A stretch of 10,068 nt of DNA. Origin: an uncultured Planctomycetota bacterium (GTDB lineage: Bacteria > Planctomycetota > Phycisphaerae > Sedimentisphaerales > Anaerobacaceae). A model generated the notes under the pieces. It searched no databases. It was not told where the DNA came from and worked only from the letters and a program-made list of their open reading frames with translations. Position numbers and translations under genes: made by a program. This document shows positions 1-6,478 of the stretch, piece by piece; position 1 is the stretch's first letter; each line of letters opens with the position of its first letter. Location: the NCBI GenBank assembly GCA_903927855.1, contig CAIYOL010000125.1, positions 1 through 10,068 of the forward strand, given 5' to 3'.

Positions 1-744
1 TAGCGTATTACTTTTGTCGAACAGGGCTGTTGTCGGCGAATTTATATACTTGGCGCCTTCTCCCTCCAGAATCCGTCCGCCGAAGCCGATTACCCTTCCC
101 GTCACGTCGGTAATAGTGAACATTAACCTGTTCACGAATTTATCACTCAAGCCGCTGCCCGCCTGTCCCACAACCAGCCCCGCCTGTTCCAATAGTTTCG
201 TAGGGATATTTTTTGCACTTGCGGCTTTAAGTAAGCCGTCCTGCGAATTGATGGCGAAGCCAAGCCGCCATTTTTTAACGCTTTCCTGAGGGATTTGCCT
301 TTGAGCAAGATAATCCCGGGCAACTTTGCCTTTTTTTTCGTCTTGGAGATTTGCCTGAAAGTATTTGGCCGCCCACTCATTGACCCTTGCCAAACTATTG
401 GGGTCAACCTCCGAGTCTTGCCTCTGGCGTCTCGTGTCTTGTGCTCTGGGTTTTAATTTTATGCCTGCGCGTTCGGCCAGTCTTTCTATCGCCTGGGAAA
501 AAGACAGCCCTTCCCGCATCTGGACGAACTTGAACACGTCGCCGCCGGCCCCGCAGGCAAAGCACTTGAATATCTGCTTGACGGCGTTGACGTTCATGCT
601 CGGCCGGTGGTCTTCGTGGAACGGGCACAGCCCCACCATTTCTCTGCCCTTTTTCACCAGATTCACGTGCTCGCTTATTACGTCAACGATATCGTTGGCC
701 TGCTGGACCTGATTTACTACCGACTGCTCAAAAAATACTGCCAT
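1..744 (-). CDS. dnaG: DNA primase DnaG, N-terminal 248 residues (runs off the left edge)
   Basis: DnaG synthesises the short RNA primers that start Okazaki fragments, working with the replicative helicase. The frame is open from ATG at 744 to base 1 with no stop. A CHC2-type zinc-binding domain lies near the N-terminus: Cys40-x2-His43 and Cys61-x2-Cys64, the last followed by GAGGDVFKF, spaced as in characterised bacterial primases. Residues 200-240 carry the start of the RNA polymerase domain, including TGRVIGFGGR and YINSP. The TOPRIM catalytic core and the helicase-binding C-terminus would lie outside the window. Only a weak purine stretch (AGAAGAAG) precedes the start, but the N-terminus matches the family. 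The gene is 255 bases from tatD and probably has its own promoter at 886-915. Confidence 0.97.
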   Translation of the reverse strand, partial: MAVFFEQSVVNQVQQANDIVDVISEHVNLVKKGREMVGLCPFHEDHRPSMNVNAVKQIFKCFACGAGGDVFKFVQMREGLSFSQAIERLAERAGIKLKPRAQDTRRQRQDSEVDPNSLARVNEWAAKYFQANLQDEKKGKVARDYLAQRQIPQESVKKWRLGFAINSQDGLLKAASAKNIPTKLLEQAGLVVGQAGSGLSDKFVNRLMFTITDVTGRVIGFGGRILEGEGAKYINSPTTALFDKSNTL

Positions 745-838
745 CTTCTTCTAATCGCCTGTCCTTTATGAAGGAAACCGTTTACACCCTCGGACTGATG
801 ATTGCCCGAATTCTCCGATGATAAGTTCATCCCAAACC

Positions 839-882
839 GCCAACTTGTTTATCCGCCGAAGGCGGATTTATAAATGGTTGGC
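839..882. repeat. Stem-loop with TCCGCC/GGCGGA core between tatD and dnaG
   Basis: The inner palindrome at 851-867 has 7-base arms (ATCCGCC/GGCGGAT) around a 3-base loop. Outer arms GCCAAC (839-844) and GTTGGC (877-882) can pair around it. If dnaG is transcribed from the 886-915 promoter, the inner hairpin lies in its leader. No T-run follows on either strand, so it is not a standard intrinsic terminator. The same TCCGCC/GGCGGA arms recur at 3143-3168 and, in variant form, at 3425-3439, which suggests a dispersed repeat. Confidence 0.5.
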
Positions 883-885
883 TAC

Positions 886-915
886 ATAATATAGCCCGAT
901 TTGATAAAAAGTCAA
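886..915 (-). promoter_or_regulatory. Sigma70-like promoter for dnaG
   Basis: On the minus strand TTGACT (915-910) and TATTAT (891-886) are separated by 18 bases; TATATT two bases earlier is an alternative -10 box. The site lies between the end of tatD and the start of dnaG, in the correct direction, and would give a leader of about 135 bases. It was identified by consensus match only. Confidence 0.5.
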
Positions 916-999
916 GTCACCCCCCAAAACCCCGCTTTTAATACTGTTAAAGCTGTTTCTGATGTCTTTAGACACTTGGCCAAATAAGACAACAAAAAC

Positions 1000-1785
1000 C
1001 TATGTCTTTACCACCAGCAGCCCGAAAAACGTTTTGCTTGTGGTGGTTACTGCTTCCGCAAAATCCCCCAAGTCCATCCCCTTCAATTCAGCCAATCGCC
1101 TTGCGGTGTGAACCATAAGTGCCGGCTCATTTATCTTTTGCTTCCGCATCGGCTCAGGCGACATATATGGACAATCAGTCTCGACCATCAGCCTGTCCAT
1201 CGGCACGATTTGCGCAGCCTCCCGGATTGTCTCTGCATTCTTGAAAGTAACTACGCCGGTGAAAGAAATGTAAAAGCCCTTGTCGAGGATGGTTTCCGCC
1301 TCCTCAGCCGAGCCGGAGAAGCAATGAAAGACTACCTTCTTAACATTACTGCTGTGCTGCTCCAAAATCTCCATCGTTTCATCAAAGGCCTCCCGACAAT
1401 GGACAACCACCGGCAGATTCAGTTCAGCGGCGATTTTCAGGTGCTCGGCAAACACACTTTTCTGCTCATCGTGCGACGAAAAATTGTAATGGTAATCCAG
1501 CCCCGTCTCGCCGATGGCAACTATCTTTTTATGTTGAGCAATTTCCCGCAGCTCTTTGAGCGTATCTGCCGTTACGGTCCTCGCATCGTGCGGATGAATT
1601 CCGACAGCAGCATACATATTCTCGAATTTGCTCGCAAGCTCGACCGCCTTTTGGTTTTCCTGCGGGTCGGTGCCGACAGTTATCCAGCCGGTGACGCCGG
1701 CCGCCTTGCTGCGCTCAATAACAGCCGCGACATTTTCAGCCAGTCCCTCGAACGTCAAATGACAATGTGTATCTATCAGTTCCAT
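1000..1785 (-). CDS. tatD: TatD-family metal-dependent deoxyribonuclease
   Basis: TatD enzymes are TIM-barrel hydrolases of the amidohydrolase-like group that remove nucleotides from DNA 3' ends and act in DNA repair and turnover in the cytoplasm. At 261 residues the protein has the usual family length. The metal ligands are all present: His7 and His9 (DTHCHL), Glu93 (GETGLDYH), His129 (VVVHCREA), His154 (VFHCFSG) and Asp204 (ETDCPYMSPEP). It begins with the typical MELIDTHCHL and has only a weak purine-rich site upstream. It starts 32 bases after the membrane-protein gene and is probably the last gene of the rplS operon. YcfH/YjjV-type paralogs cannot be separated by sequence alone, so the symbol is used in the family sense. 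Confidence 0.93.
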   Translation of the reverse strand: MELIDTHCHLTFEGLAENVAAVIERSKAAGVTGWITVGTDPQENQKAVELASKFENMYAAVGIHPHDARTVTADTLKELREIAQHKKIVAIGETGLDYHYNFSSHDEQKSVFAEHLKIAAELNLPVVVHCREAFDETMEILEQHSSNVKKVVFHCFSGSAEEAETILDKGFYISFTGVVTFKNAETIREAAQIVPMDRLMVETDCPYMSPEPMRKQKINEPALMVHTARRLAELKGMDLGDFAEAVTTTSKTFFGLLVVKT

Positions 1786-1817
1786 AAATCTTTCAAAAAC
1801 AATCCGTTGAATTGGCT

Positions 1818-2279
1818 CTACTCTATATCATCCCCGGCCTTGTCATCCGATTTACTAATATCCAGTTCTTGCAACGATGGTCTGAGTGTAAACCTGCCGA
1901 AGAGTGTATACCACAAGCAGGGCAAACCAATGAAAATAAATCCGAGCAGCGCATTGCGCGGCGAGTCTTCCCCCCGGCTCCCTATTAATCTGAAGGATGA
2001 CTTGCTAAAAAAGAACTCATAGATGAGATAGACGCTATATGCGAGAAAGACCAATCCTGTGAGTACTCGAAACGCCCAACGGCTAACTTTTGCCGATAGC
2101 CAGAAACCCATAAGCAAAGAAACGCACGCAAGTTCCATACCTGCCATAATGACAATCGCTATCAACGACCACTTTTCAACAAGGAAAGGCATAAGGATTG
2201 CAAAAAGCAGAACGAAGGGACTAAGTGCCATTTTTACAAATCTACTGTTCCCAAATAGTGTTTCGCCAAAATTACTCAT
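1818..2279 (-). CDS. Small multi-pass membrane protein of unknown function
   Basis: I do not recognise this 153-residue protein. Four hydrophobic stretches look like membrane helices at about residues 17-33, 38-61, 70-90 and 110-128. They are followed by a polar, acidic C-terminal tail rich in Asp, Ser and Lys (residues 137-153). A charged loop (SRGEDSPRN, about 101-109) separates the third and fourth helices. No catalytic motif, cysteine pair or signal peptide stands out. The ATG follows the yraN stop by only four bases and has no Shine-Dalgarno site, which points to translational coupling with yraN. The tatD start follows 32 bases later. Its position between two nucleic-acid enzymes does not suggest a role. 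The reading frame is well supported by its fit in the operon; the function is unknown. Confidence 0.8.
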   Translation of the reverse strand: MSNFGETLFGNSRFVKMALSPFVLLFAILMPFLVEKWSLIAIVIMAGMELACVSLLMGFWLSAKVSRWAFRVLTGLVFLAYSVYLIYEFFFSKSSFRLIGSRGEDSPRNALLGFIFIGLPCLWYTLFGRFTLRPSLQELDISKSDDKAGDDIE

Positions 2280-2283
2280 ATTT

Positions 2284-2682
2284 CTATGGCACGAATGCGT
2301 TTTCGTAATGTCTTATCTGTGGTCGGCCTTTTTGGCCGAGAACTATCGTAACAACATCGAAACGAAAGGGTCTGTTCTTTATATTGTGAGTTGCGAGAAA
2401 ATACCGGGCGGCCTTTTTCAATCTGGCTTTTTTGGAAGGAGTGATAGCCGACTCAGTTGCCTCAAAGGTTTCGTCCGCCCTGGTTTTGACCTCGACAAAG
2501 ACGATGGCCCCCTCGCTATCGACCATAATCAAATCAATTTCGCCGCCCCTGCAGGAAAAGTTACGGGTGAGTTTCTTAAAACCTTTCTTTTTGAGAAAGC
2601 CCTCGCAGCGCTTCTCGCCCCATCGGCCGAGCTTTTCTCTGTCAGCCAACAGCTTACCCCTATTCAGCAGCAAACCAATCAT
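2284..2682 (-). CDS. yraN: YraN / UPF0102 family endonuclease-like protein
   Basis: YraN proteins have a restriction-endonuclease-like PD-(D/E)XK fold, and their cellular role is poorly defined. The signature is complete: LGRWGEKRCEGFL (residues 18-30), GGEIDLI (46-52) and VFVEVKTR (61-68), with Asp50, Glu64 and Lys66 as the expected active-site residues. The ATG at 2682 gives 132 residues but has no Shine-Dalgarno site. A TTG at 2649 has AGGGG seven bases upstream (2657-2661) and would give 121 residues, closer to the usual family length, so it is a serious alternative start. The gene lies 61 bases after rplS and 4 bases before the membrane-protein gene. The rnhB gene often found between rplS and yraN is absent. 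Confidence 0.93.
   Translation of the reverse strand: MIGLLLNRGKLLADREKLGRWGEKRCEGFLKKKGFKKLTRNFSCRGGEIDLIMVDSEGAIVFVEVKTRADETFEATESAITPSKKARLKKAARYFLATHNIKNRPFRFDVVTIVLGQKGRPQIRHYENAFVP
2657..2661 (-). promoter_or_regulatory. Shine-Dalgarno site that may place the yraN start at TTG 2649
   Basis: AGGGG on the minus strand lies seven bases before TTG at 2649, inside the longer reading frame that opens at ATG 2682. The ATG has no such site. This favours a 121-residue YraN, although this cluster also contains starts without Shine-Dalgarno sites. Confidence 0.4.
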
Positions 2683-2743
2683 AAATTGATTATTGGAAGA
2701 TTGAAAAAAGCGTCAAAGACAACCGGCAGAGAACAATTAATAA

Positions 2744-3115
2744 TTATTCATCGATAGTTATTCGCTTGCCGGGCTTCTGAGTCAGCTTGACCGATTTGCC
2801 GGTTCGCTTGCGGAGATAATATAGTTTTGCACGTCTTGTTTTGCCGCTTCGGACCTGCTGAACATCAACCACGTTCGGCGAATGAAGCGGGAAAACCCGC
2901 TCTACCCCCTCCTCATCCACGATTCGCCGCACCGTGAAGGTTTCGTTAATCCCGCGACCTTTGCGGGCGATTACTGTGCCGGTGAATACCTGTATGCGCT
3001 CTTTATCGCCTTCTTTGATTCTGCACCGCACATCCACAATGTCGCCTACCTCAAAATGCGGTATGTCCTTTTTGAGACTTTTACTCTCAACAGCATCCAG
3101 TATTTCAGTTTTCAC
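2744..3115 (-). CDS. rplS: 50S ribosomal protein L19
   Basis: L19 sits at the interface of the large and small ribosomal subunits. The 123-residue protein has normal family length and shows PHFEVGDIVDVRCRI (residues 19-33), VFTGTVIARKGRGINETFTV (43-62), GVERVFPLHSPNV (70-82) and the basic RRAKLYYLRKRTGKSVKL (94-111). The start is GTG at 3115, supported by GAGGA six bases upstream (3122-3126) and by the family N-terminus. It lies 138 bases after trmD, a gap that contains a hairpin repeat and a possible promoter, so rplS may be transcribed both with trmD and separately. yraN follows after 61 bases. Confidence 0.98.
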   Translation of the reverse strand: MKTEILDAVESKSLKKDIPHFEVGDIVDVRCRIKEGDKERIQVFTGTVIARKGRGINETFTVRRIVDEEGVERVFPLHSPNVVDVQQVRSGKTRRAKLYYLRKRTGKSVKLTQKPGKRITIDE

Positions 3116-3121
3116 CGGTTT

Positions 3122-3126
3122 TCCTC
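3122..3126 (-). promoter_or_regulatory. Shine-Dalgarno site setting the GTG start of rplS
   Basis: GAGGA on the minus strand, six bases before GTG at 3115, is one of the clearest ribosome-binding sites in the cluster. It confirms the non-ATG start of rplS. Confidence 0.75.
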
Positions 3127-3142
3127 TTATCTCTATTTCTTG

Positions 3143-3168
3143 TCCGCCATAGCCTTGGCGACGGCGGA
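3143..3168. repeat. Hairpin repeat in the trmD-rplS gap, TCCGCC/GGCGGA arms
   Basis: TCCGCC (3143-3148) and GGCGGA (3163-3168) flank a 14-base interior that contains GCCTTGGC, itself a small palindrome. A competing stem CGCCA (3145-3149) with TGGCG (3156-3160) is possible. No T-run follows, so it is not a standard intrinsic terminator. It lies about 28 bases upstream of the rplS start and shares its arms with 851-867. Confidence 0.55.
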
Positions 3169-3216
3169 TTGGTTAAAAAATCCAGTCCTGTATAATGCCC
3201 TAACGGAAAACGCCAG

Positions 3217-3245
3217 ATTCTACTAAAATTCTGAAATTAGAGCAA
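3217..3245 (-). promoter_or_regulatory. Possible weak promoter upstream of rplS
   Basis: TTGCTC (3245-3240) and TAGAAT (3222-3217) are 17 bases apart on the minus strand, just after the trmD stop. The -10 box is good and the -35 box poor. The match is by consensus only. Confidence 0.3.
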
Positions 3246-3253
3246 GGTTTTTT

Positions 3254-3958
3254 TTATATTTCCTTTTTTCCGCTGTTTAGCAGGTCCGGACGCCATTTTT
3301 TGGTCCGCTCAAGGCCCTGCTGGCGCCGCCATTCGGCTATTTTGCCGTGGTCGCCGCTTAAAAGAATGTCAGGAACCTTCATCCCGCGAAAAACTTCGGG
3401 CCTGGTATATTGCGGATACTCCAACCCGCCGTCGGCGGACTCGCTGAAGGAATCGTCCTTGGGGCAATCTTCATCACCCACCGCTCCGGGCAACAGTCTG
3501 ACCACCGCATCAATGGCTACCATGGCCGCCAGCTCCCCGCCGGAAAGCACATAGTCACCTATCGAGATTTGCTCGGCCCCCAGTCCGATGCGGATTCGTT
3601 CATCGAATCCTTCGTATCTGCCGGAAATGAAAATCAGCCGTTTTTCTTTGCTTAGCTCAACCGCTTTTGCCTGGTTAAATTTCTGCCCCTGCGGCGTAAG
3701 CAAAATGACGCGGCCTTTTTCCGCCGACAGCTTTTCGACATGTTCAAAGCAATCGAAAATCGGACCCGGCATCATAACCATACCAGGCCCTCCGCCATAC
3801 GGCTTGTCGTCAACCTTTCTGTATTTGTCGGCGGCGAAATCTCTTATATTGGTGAGAACGATATCAACTATACCCCCCTGCTGAGCCCTCTTTAATATAG
3901 AGTAACTCAGAGGCGATTCGAACATCTCCGGAAAAAGTGTAAGAATATCGATTCTCAT
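3254..3958 (-). CDS. trmD: tRNA (guanine-N1-)-methyltransferase TrmD
   Basis: TrmD uses S-adenosylmethionine to methylate G37 next to the anticodon and so prevents +1 frameshifting. It is a SPOUT-class knotted dimer. The N-terminus [13 protein letters not shown] is canonical and fixes the ATG start. Knot and cofactor motifs are present: YGGGPGMVM (54-62), [11 protein letters not shown] (111-121), [12 protein letters not shown] (133-144) and [11 protein letters not shown] (148-158). Arg154 and Asp169 fall at the positions of the catalytic residues of characterised enzymes. The linker after DDSFS carries about three more residues (SADGG, 174-178) than E. coli or Bacillus TrmD, encoded by a GC-rich palindrome. 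The C-terminal domain ends at residue 234, somewhat short. It follows rpsP by 31 bases. Confidence 0.98.
   Translation of the reverse strand: MRIDILTLFPEMFESPLSYSILKRAQQGGIVDIVLTNIRDFAADKYRKVDDKPYGGGPGMVMMPGPIFDCFEHVEKLSAEKGRVILLTPQGQKFNQAKAVELSKEKRLIFISGRYEGFDERIRIGLGAEQISIGDYVLSGGELAAMVAIDAVVRLLPGAVGDEDCPKDDSFSESADGGLEYPQYTRPEVFRGMKVPDILLSGDHGKIAEWRRQQGLERTKKWRPDLLNSGKKEI
3425..3439. repeat. In-frame TCCGCC-type palindrome inside trmD
   Basis: CCGCC-GTC-GGCGG (3426-3438) is a perfect 5-base-arm palindrome. Read on the coding strand as TCCGCCGACGGCGGG it encodes SADGG at residues 174-178, the place where TrmD is about three residues longer than well-known homologs. The arms match the intergenic hairpins at 851-867 and 3143-3168. 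Confidence 0.4.
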
Positions 3959-3989
3959 CCCTCTCGTCTGCCTTCTTTACTTAATCCGG

Positions 3990-4511
3990 TTACTCTTTCT
4001 TCTCCGGCTTTTCTTCTTCCGGCTTAGCCTCGGCTTTTGCCTTGGCTTCCGCTTCGGCCTTGGCTTTGGTTTCTGCTTCCGCCTTGGCCTTGGTCTCTTT
4101 CTCGGCTTTTGCCTTCGCCTCTGCGTCTACTTTGGCTTTTTCTGCAACCTCGGCGGCCGCTTTTTCTATAGCAGCGCGTTCCGCTTTTGTGAACGGCTGG
4201 CCTTTGCCGCGCGCTATGACTCTGGCTCTGTCCCGGCGAACAGTTCTTTTCTCAACGTATTTGGTTTTGATGCCCAGCTTTAGCAGAATCTCCGCAACCG
4301 TATCAGACGGTATCGCTCCATTATCGAGCCAATACTTTACTCGTTCGGTGTTGAGCACAATCTGTTTGGACAGGTCTTTTTCAATCGGGTCGTAGTGTCC
4401 CAGTTTTTCAATGATTTTCCCATCCCGCGGGGTGCGTGAATCAATCGCGTTGATTCTGAAGTATGGCCGATTGCGCCGGCCCATCCGCGTCATTCTTAGC
4501 TTTACCGCCAT
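3990..4511 (-). CDS. rpsP: 30S ribosomal protein S16 with long Ala/Lys/Glu-rich tail
   Basis: S16 is an early-assembling small-subunit protein, and residues 1-85 match it closely: MAVKLRMTRMGRRNRPYFRI (1-20), DSRTPRDGKIIEKLGHYDP (24-42) and ERVKYWLDNGAIPSDTV (56-72). The protein is 173 residues against about 80-90 for the bare family. The extra part is a basic linker (86-110) and a low-complexity tail (113-173) of Ala, Lys and Glu, which I expect to be helical or disordered. Four imperfect 24-base units (4027-4122) encode an 8-residue period within it. AAAGGG about five bases upstream of ATG supports the start. A good promoter-like site lies at 4610-4638, and trmD follows after 31 bases. Confidence 0.97.
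   Translation of the reverse strand: MAVKLRMTRMGRRNRPYFRINAIDSRTPRDGKIIEKLGHYDPIEKDLSKQIVLNTERVKYWLDNGAIPSDTVAEILLKLGIKTKYVEKRTVRRDRARVIARGKGQPFTKAERAAIEKAAAEVAEKAKVDAEAKAKAEKETKAKAEAETKAKAEAEAKAKAEAKPEEEKPEKKE
4027..4122. repeat. Four imperfect 24-base tandem repeats in the rpsP tail
   Basis: Units at 4027-4050, 4051-4074, 4075-4098 and 4099-4122 are similar but diverged. Each encodes an 8-residue Ala/Lys/Glu/Thr unit of the type ETKAKAEA. The length is a multiple of three, so gain or loss of a unit would preserve the frame. Confidence 0.65.
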
Positions 4512-4609
4512 TTTTTCCCTTTCTTTCGTCGATTATGATAAATATTCGCTACTTATACTCTTCGCGAAACACGTTTACTTAATCCATAAGCCGCCTGATA
4601 AAGACGGAT

Positions 4610-4638
4610 AGTTTACACGAATAGACAATCTTTTTCAA
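4610..4638 (-). promoter_or_regulatory. Sigma70-like promoter for rpsP-trmD
   Basis: TTGAAA (4638-4633) and TAAACT (4615-4610) are separated by exactly 17 bases on the minus strand, in the 185-base gap before rpsP. The leader would be roughly 90 bases long. Apart from this site I see no convincing terminator or other element in that gap. Confidence 0.5.
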
Positions 4639-4696
4639 GTGCGGGTTAAATTTTATCTGTCTTTGCCTGTATGGGGTGATTCGGCTGTCGGGAACG

Positions 4697-5005
4697 CTAA
4701 ATCCTGCAATTTTTGCAATGCAATGCGAAACCATTGATAAAAATGGCTAAATTCGCTGGGTCAACCTGAGCATCGGCTGCGATTTTTTGTACCTGCTCAT
4801 CGGTCAAACTGCCGGCTTTGCTTTTTTCGTCCGGCGTCATTATCGCCACCGCTTTTTTAAGCTGCTCCAACTCTTCTGCGCTCGGCGCCGCCAGCATCGC
4901 CAGTTCGCTGCCGCCTTCAATATCCTTAAATTGGCTTCTTATCATTTTGCCGTATTCGCTGCCGGCGAATTTGGCCACCTTTTCAAGGTATTGCTCAATC
5001 GACAT
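4697..5005 (-). CDS. Small Ffh-linked protein resembling a degenerate SRP54 M domain
   Basis: I know no named family for this 102-residue protein. Its second half aligns without gaps to the M domain of the adjacent Ffh: residues 55-95 (MTPDEK ... VQKIAADAQVD ... FINGF) against Ffh MTTAER ... RRRRIAAGAGVE ... VKTF, with about nine identities in 41 positions. The first half has a similar helix-loop pattern. The Ser/Arg/Gly residues with which the M domain binds SRP RNA are missing: the SSRRRRIAAGAG stretch reads DEQVQKIAADAQ. The Met-rich character of the peptide groove is also absent. There is no G domain, signal peptide or membrane segment. It begins 8 bases after the ffh stop, probably translationally coupled, with no clear Shine-Dalgarno site. 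The gene is likely real; the M-domain relationship is inferred by eye. Confidence 0.75.
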   Translation of the reverse strand: MSIEQYLEKVAKFAGSEYGKMIRSQFKDIEGGSELAMLAAPSAEELEQLKKAVAIMTPDEKSKAGSLTDEQVQKIAADAQVDPANLAIFINGFALHCKNCRI

Positions 5006-5013
5006 CTTTTGTT

Positions 5014-6441
5014 TTACAGCCGTTTTCTCTTTCCTCTTCGTATGATTGTTCTTTTTCGTTTTGACCGCTGTTTTATCTTTTTGCCCGACGACATAGCAGC
5101 ACCCAGCGTATCCATATTAAATCCGCCTGAGAAAAGCCGTCTAAGTCCGCCTAAACTTCCGCCGCTGAGCGATTTCATCATGTCCCTGCTGCGGGTAAAT
5201 GTCTTAACTAACCCGGAAACGTCGTTAACTTCCACTCCCGCCCCTGCTGCTATTCTTCTTCGCCGCGATGAGTCTATCATGTCCGGCTCGCGCCTCTCGG
5301 CGGTCGTCATCGAATGCACAATTCCTTCCATCTGCTGCAATTCGCTCTCGTCGAAGTCCATATCCTCCATTTGACTACCCATCCCGGGCATCATCTTGAG
5401 CACATCTTTCATACCGCCCATTTTCTTGACGGCCTGCATCTGCTTAAGAAAATCATCGAAGCCGAAGCTGCCCTTTGCCATTTTCTGCTGCAGCTTTTCC
5501 GCTTCTTCTGCCTGGAACTGCTCCTGTGCCTTTTCCACCAGAGTTACAACGTCGCCCATACCGAGAATTCTGCCGGCCATCCGGTCGGGGTGAAACTCTT
5601 CGAGCTTGTCCGTCTTTTCACCTACCCCGACGAACTTGATGGGCTTGCCGGTCACCGCTTTTACGCTCAGCGCAGCTCCGCCGCGAGCGTCACCGTCCAA
5701 TTTCGTAAGGATAACGCCATCGAGTTCCAGACGCTCGTTGAACTCCTTGGCTGAATTGACGGCGTCCTGCCCGGTCATCGCATCGCAGACCAGGTAAATC
5801 TGGTGCGGACTGACCGCCTTCGCTACCTCGGCCACCTCCTTCATCATCTCTTCGTCTATATGCAGTCGCCCGGCTGTATCTAAAACCACCACATCGAAGC
5901 CGTGCTCTGCGGCGTACTTTACCCCGTTCTTAGCAACCTTGACAGAATCCTGGCTCTCCTCCCTGTAAACCTCCGTATTTATCTGCTGACCTAAAACAAC
6001 CAACTGCTCGATAGCAGCCGGCCTGCGAAGGTCGTCAGCCACCAAAAGCGGCTTTTTGCCCTTGGCGAGCAGGTATTTGGCTAACTTTGCCGCCGTCGTC
6101 GTCTTGCCGCCGCCCTGAAGCCCCGCCAGCATAATTATCGTAGGGCCCGGCGAGACAAAGTAAATTTTACTATCGACCGGCCCCATCAGCTCGGTCAGTT
6201 TATCGTTGACGATTTTTATCAGAACTTGTCCCGGATGAAGACTCTTTATCACCTCGGCGCCGATGGCTGCCGCGGTAACATCCTTGCAGAACTGCTTTAC
6301 CACGTTGTAATGGACGTCCGCCTCCAGAAGCGCCTTGCGGACATCATGCATAGCGTCTGAGATGTTGGCTTCGGTGATTCTGCCCCGGCCGGACAGCGAC
6401 CGGAAAACAGAACTGAATTTTTCAGTTAATGACTCAAACAT
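5014..6441 (-). CDS. ffh: Signal recognition particle GTPase Ffh (SRP54)
   Basis: Ffh binds SRP RNA and hydrophobic signal sequences on ribosomes and delivers them to FtsY at the membrane. The frame opens at ATG 6489, but the family N-terminus MFESLTEKFSSVFRSL begins at ATG 6441. The best promoter (6479-6507) overlaps the upstream ATG, so I place the start at 6441, giving 475 residues with no Shine-Dalgarno site. The N domain is followed by the GTPase motifs: GLQGGGKTT (107-115), DLRRPAA (137-143), DTAGRL (188-193), TKLDGDARGG (246-255) and GVGEK (272-276). The M domain (about 310-417) has the RNA-binding SSRRRRIAAGAG. An unusual strongly basic tail (KKIKQRSKRKR and RRGKRKRL) ends the protein. 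Confidence 0.97.
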   Translation of the reverse strand: MFESLTEKFSSVFRSLSGRGRITEANISDAMHDVRKALLEADVHYNVVKQFCKDVTAAAIGAEVIKSLHPGQVLIKIVNDKLTELMGPVDSKIYFVSPGPTIIMLAGLQGGGKTTTAAKLAKYLLAKGKKPLLVADDLRRPAAIEQLVVLGQQINTEVYREESQDSVKVAKNGVKYAAEHGFDVVVLDTAGRLHIDEEMMKEVAEVAKAVSPHQIYLVCDAMTGQDAVNSAKEFNERLELDGVILTKLDGDARGGAALSVKAVTGKPIKFVGVGEKTDKLEEFHPDRMAGRILGMGDVVTLVEKAQEQFQAEEAEKLQQKMAKGSFGFDDFLKQMQAVKKMGGMKDVLKMMPGMGSQMEDMDFDESELQQMEGIVHSMTTAERREPDMIDSSRRRRIAAGAGVEVNDVSGLVKTFTRSRDMMKSLSGGSLGGLRRLFSGGFNMDTLGAAMSSGKKIKQRSKRKRTIIRRGKRKRL

Positions 6442-6478
6442 GGTTCGATGCTCGATATTGGTAACTGGTAATAGGGGG

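Noticed and set aside
920..953. Possible terminator after tatD: hairpin 934-953 with nearby C-tracts (GGGGTTTTGGGGGG on the minus strand)
   Set aside because: The stem is A+T-rich and imperfect, and the following minus-strand bases are G-rich rather than a T-run. Two G-tracts are too few for a quadruplex.
1108..2022. 304-codon open frame on the plus strand opposite tatD and the membrane-protein gene
   Set aside because: It is antisense to tatD, whose metal-binding motifs are complete, and its product shows no domain. It is a shadow frame caused by codon bias.
2059..2757. 232-codon plus-strand frame opposite the membrane-protein gene and yraN
   Set aside because: It lies opposite an intact yraN with a full PD-(D/E)XK signature, has no Shine-Dalgarno site and no recognisable domain.
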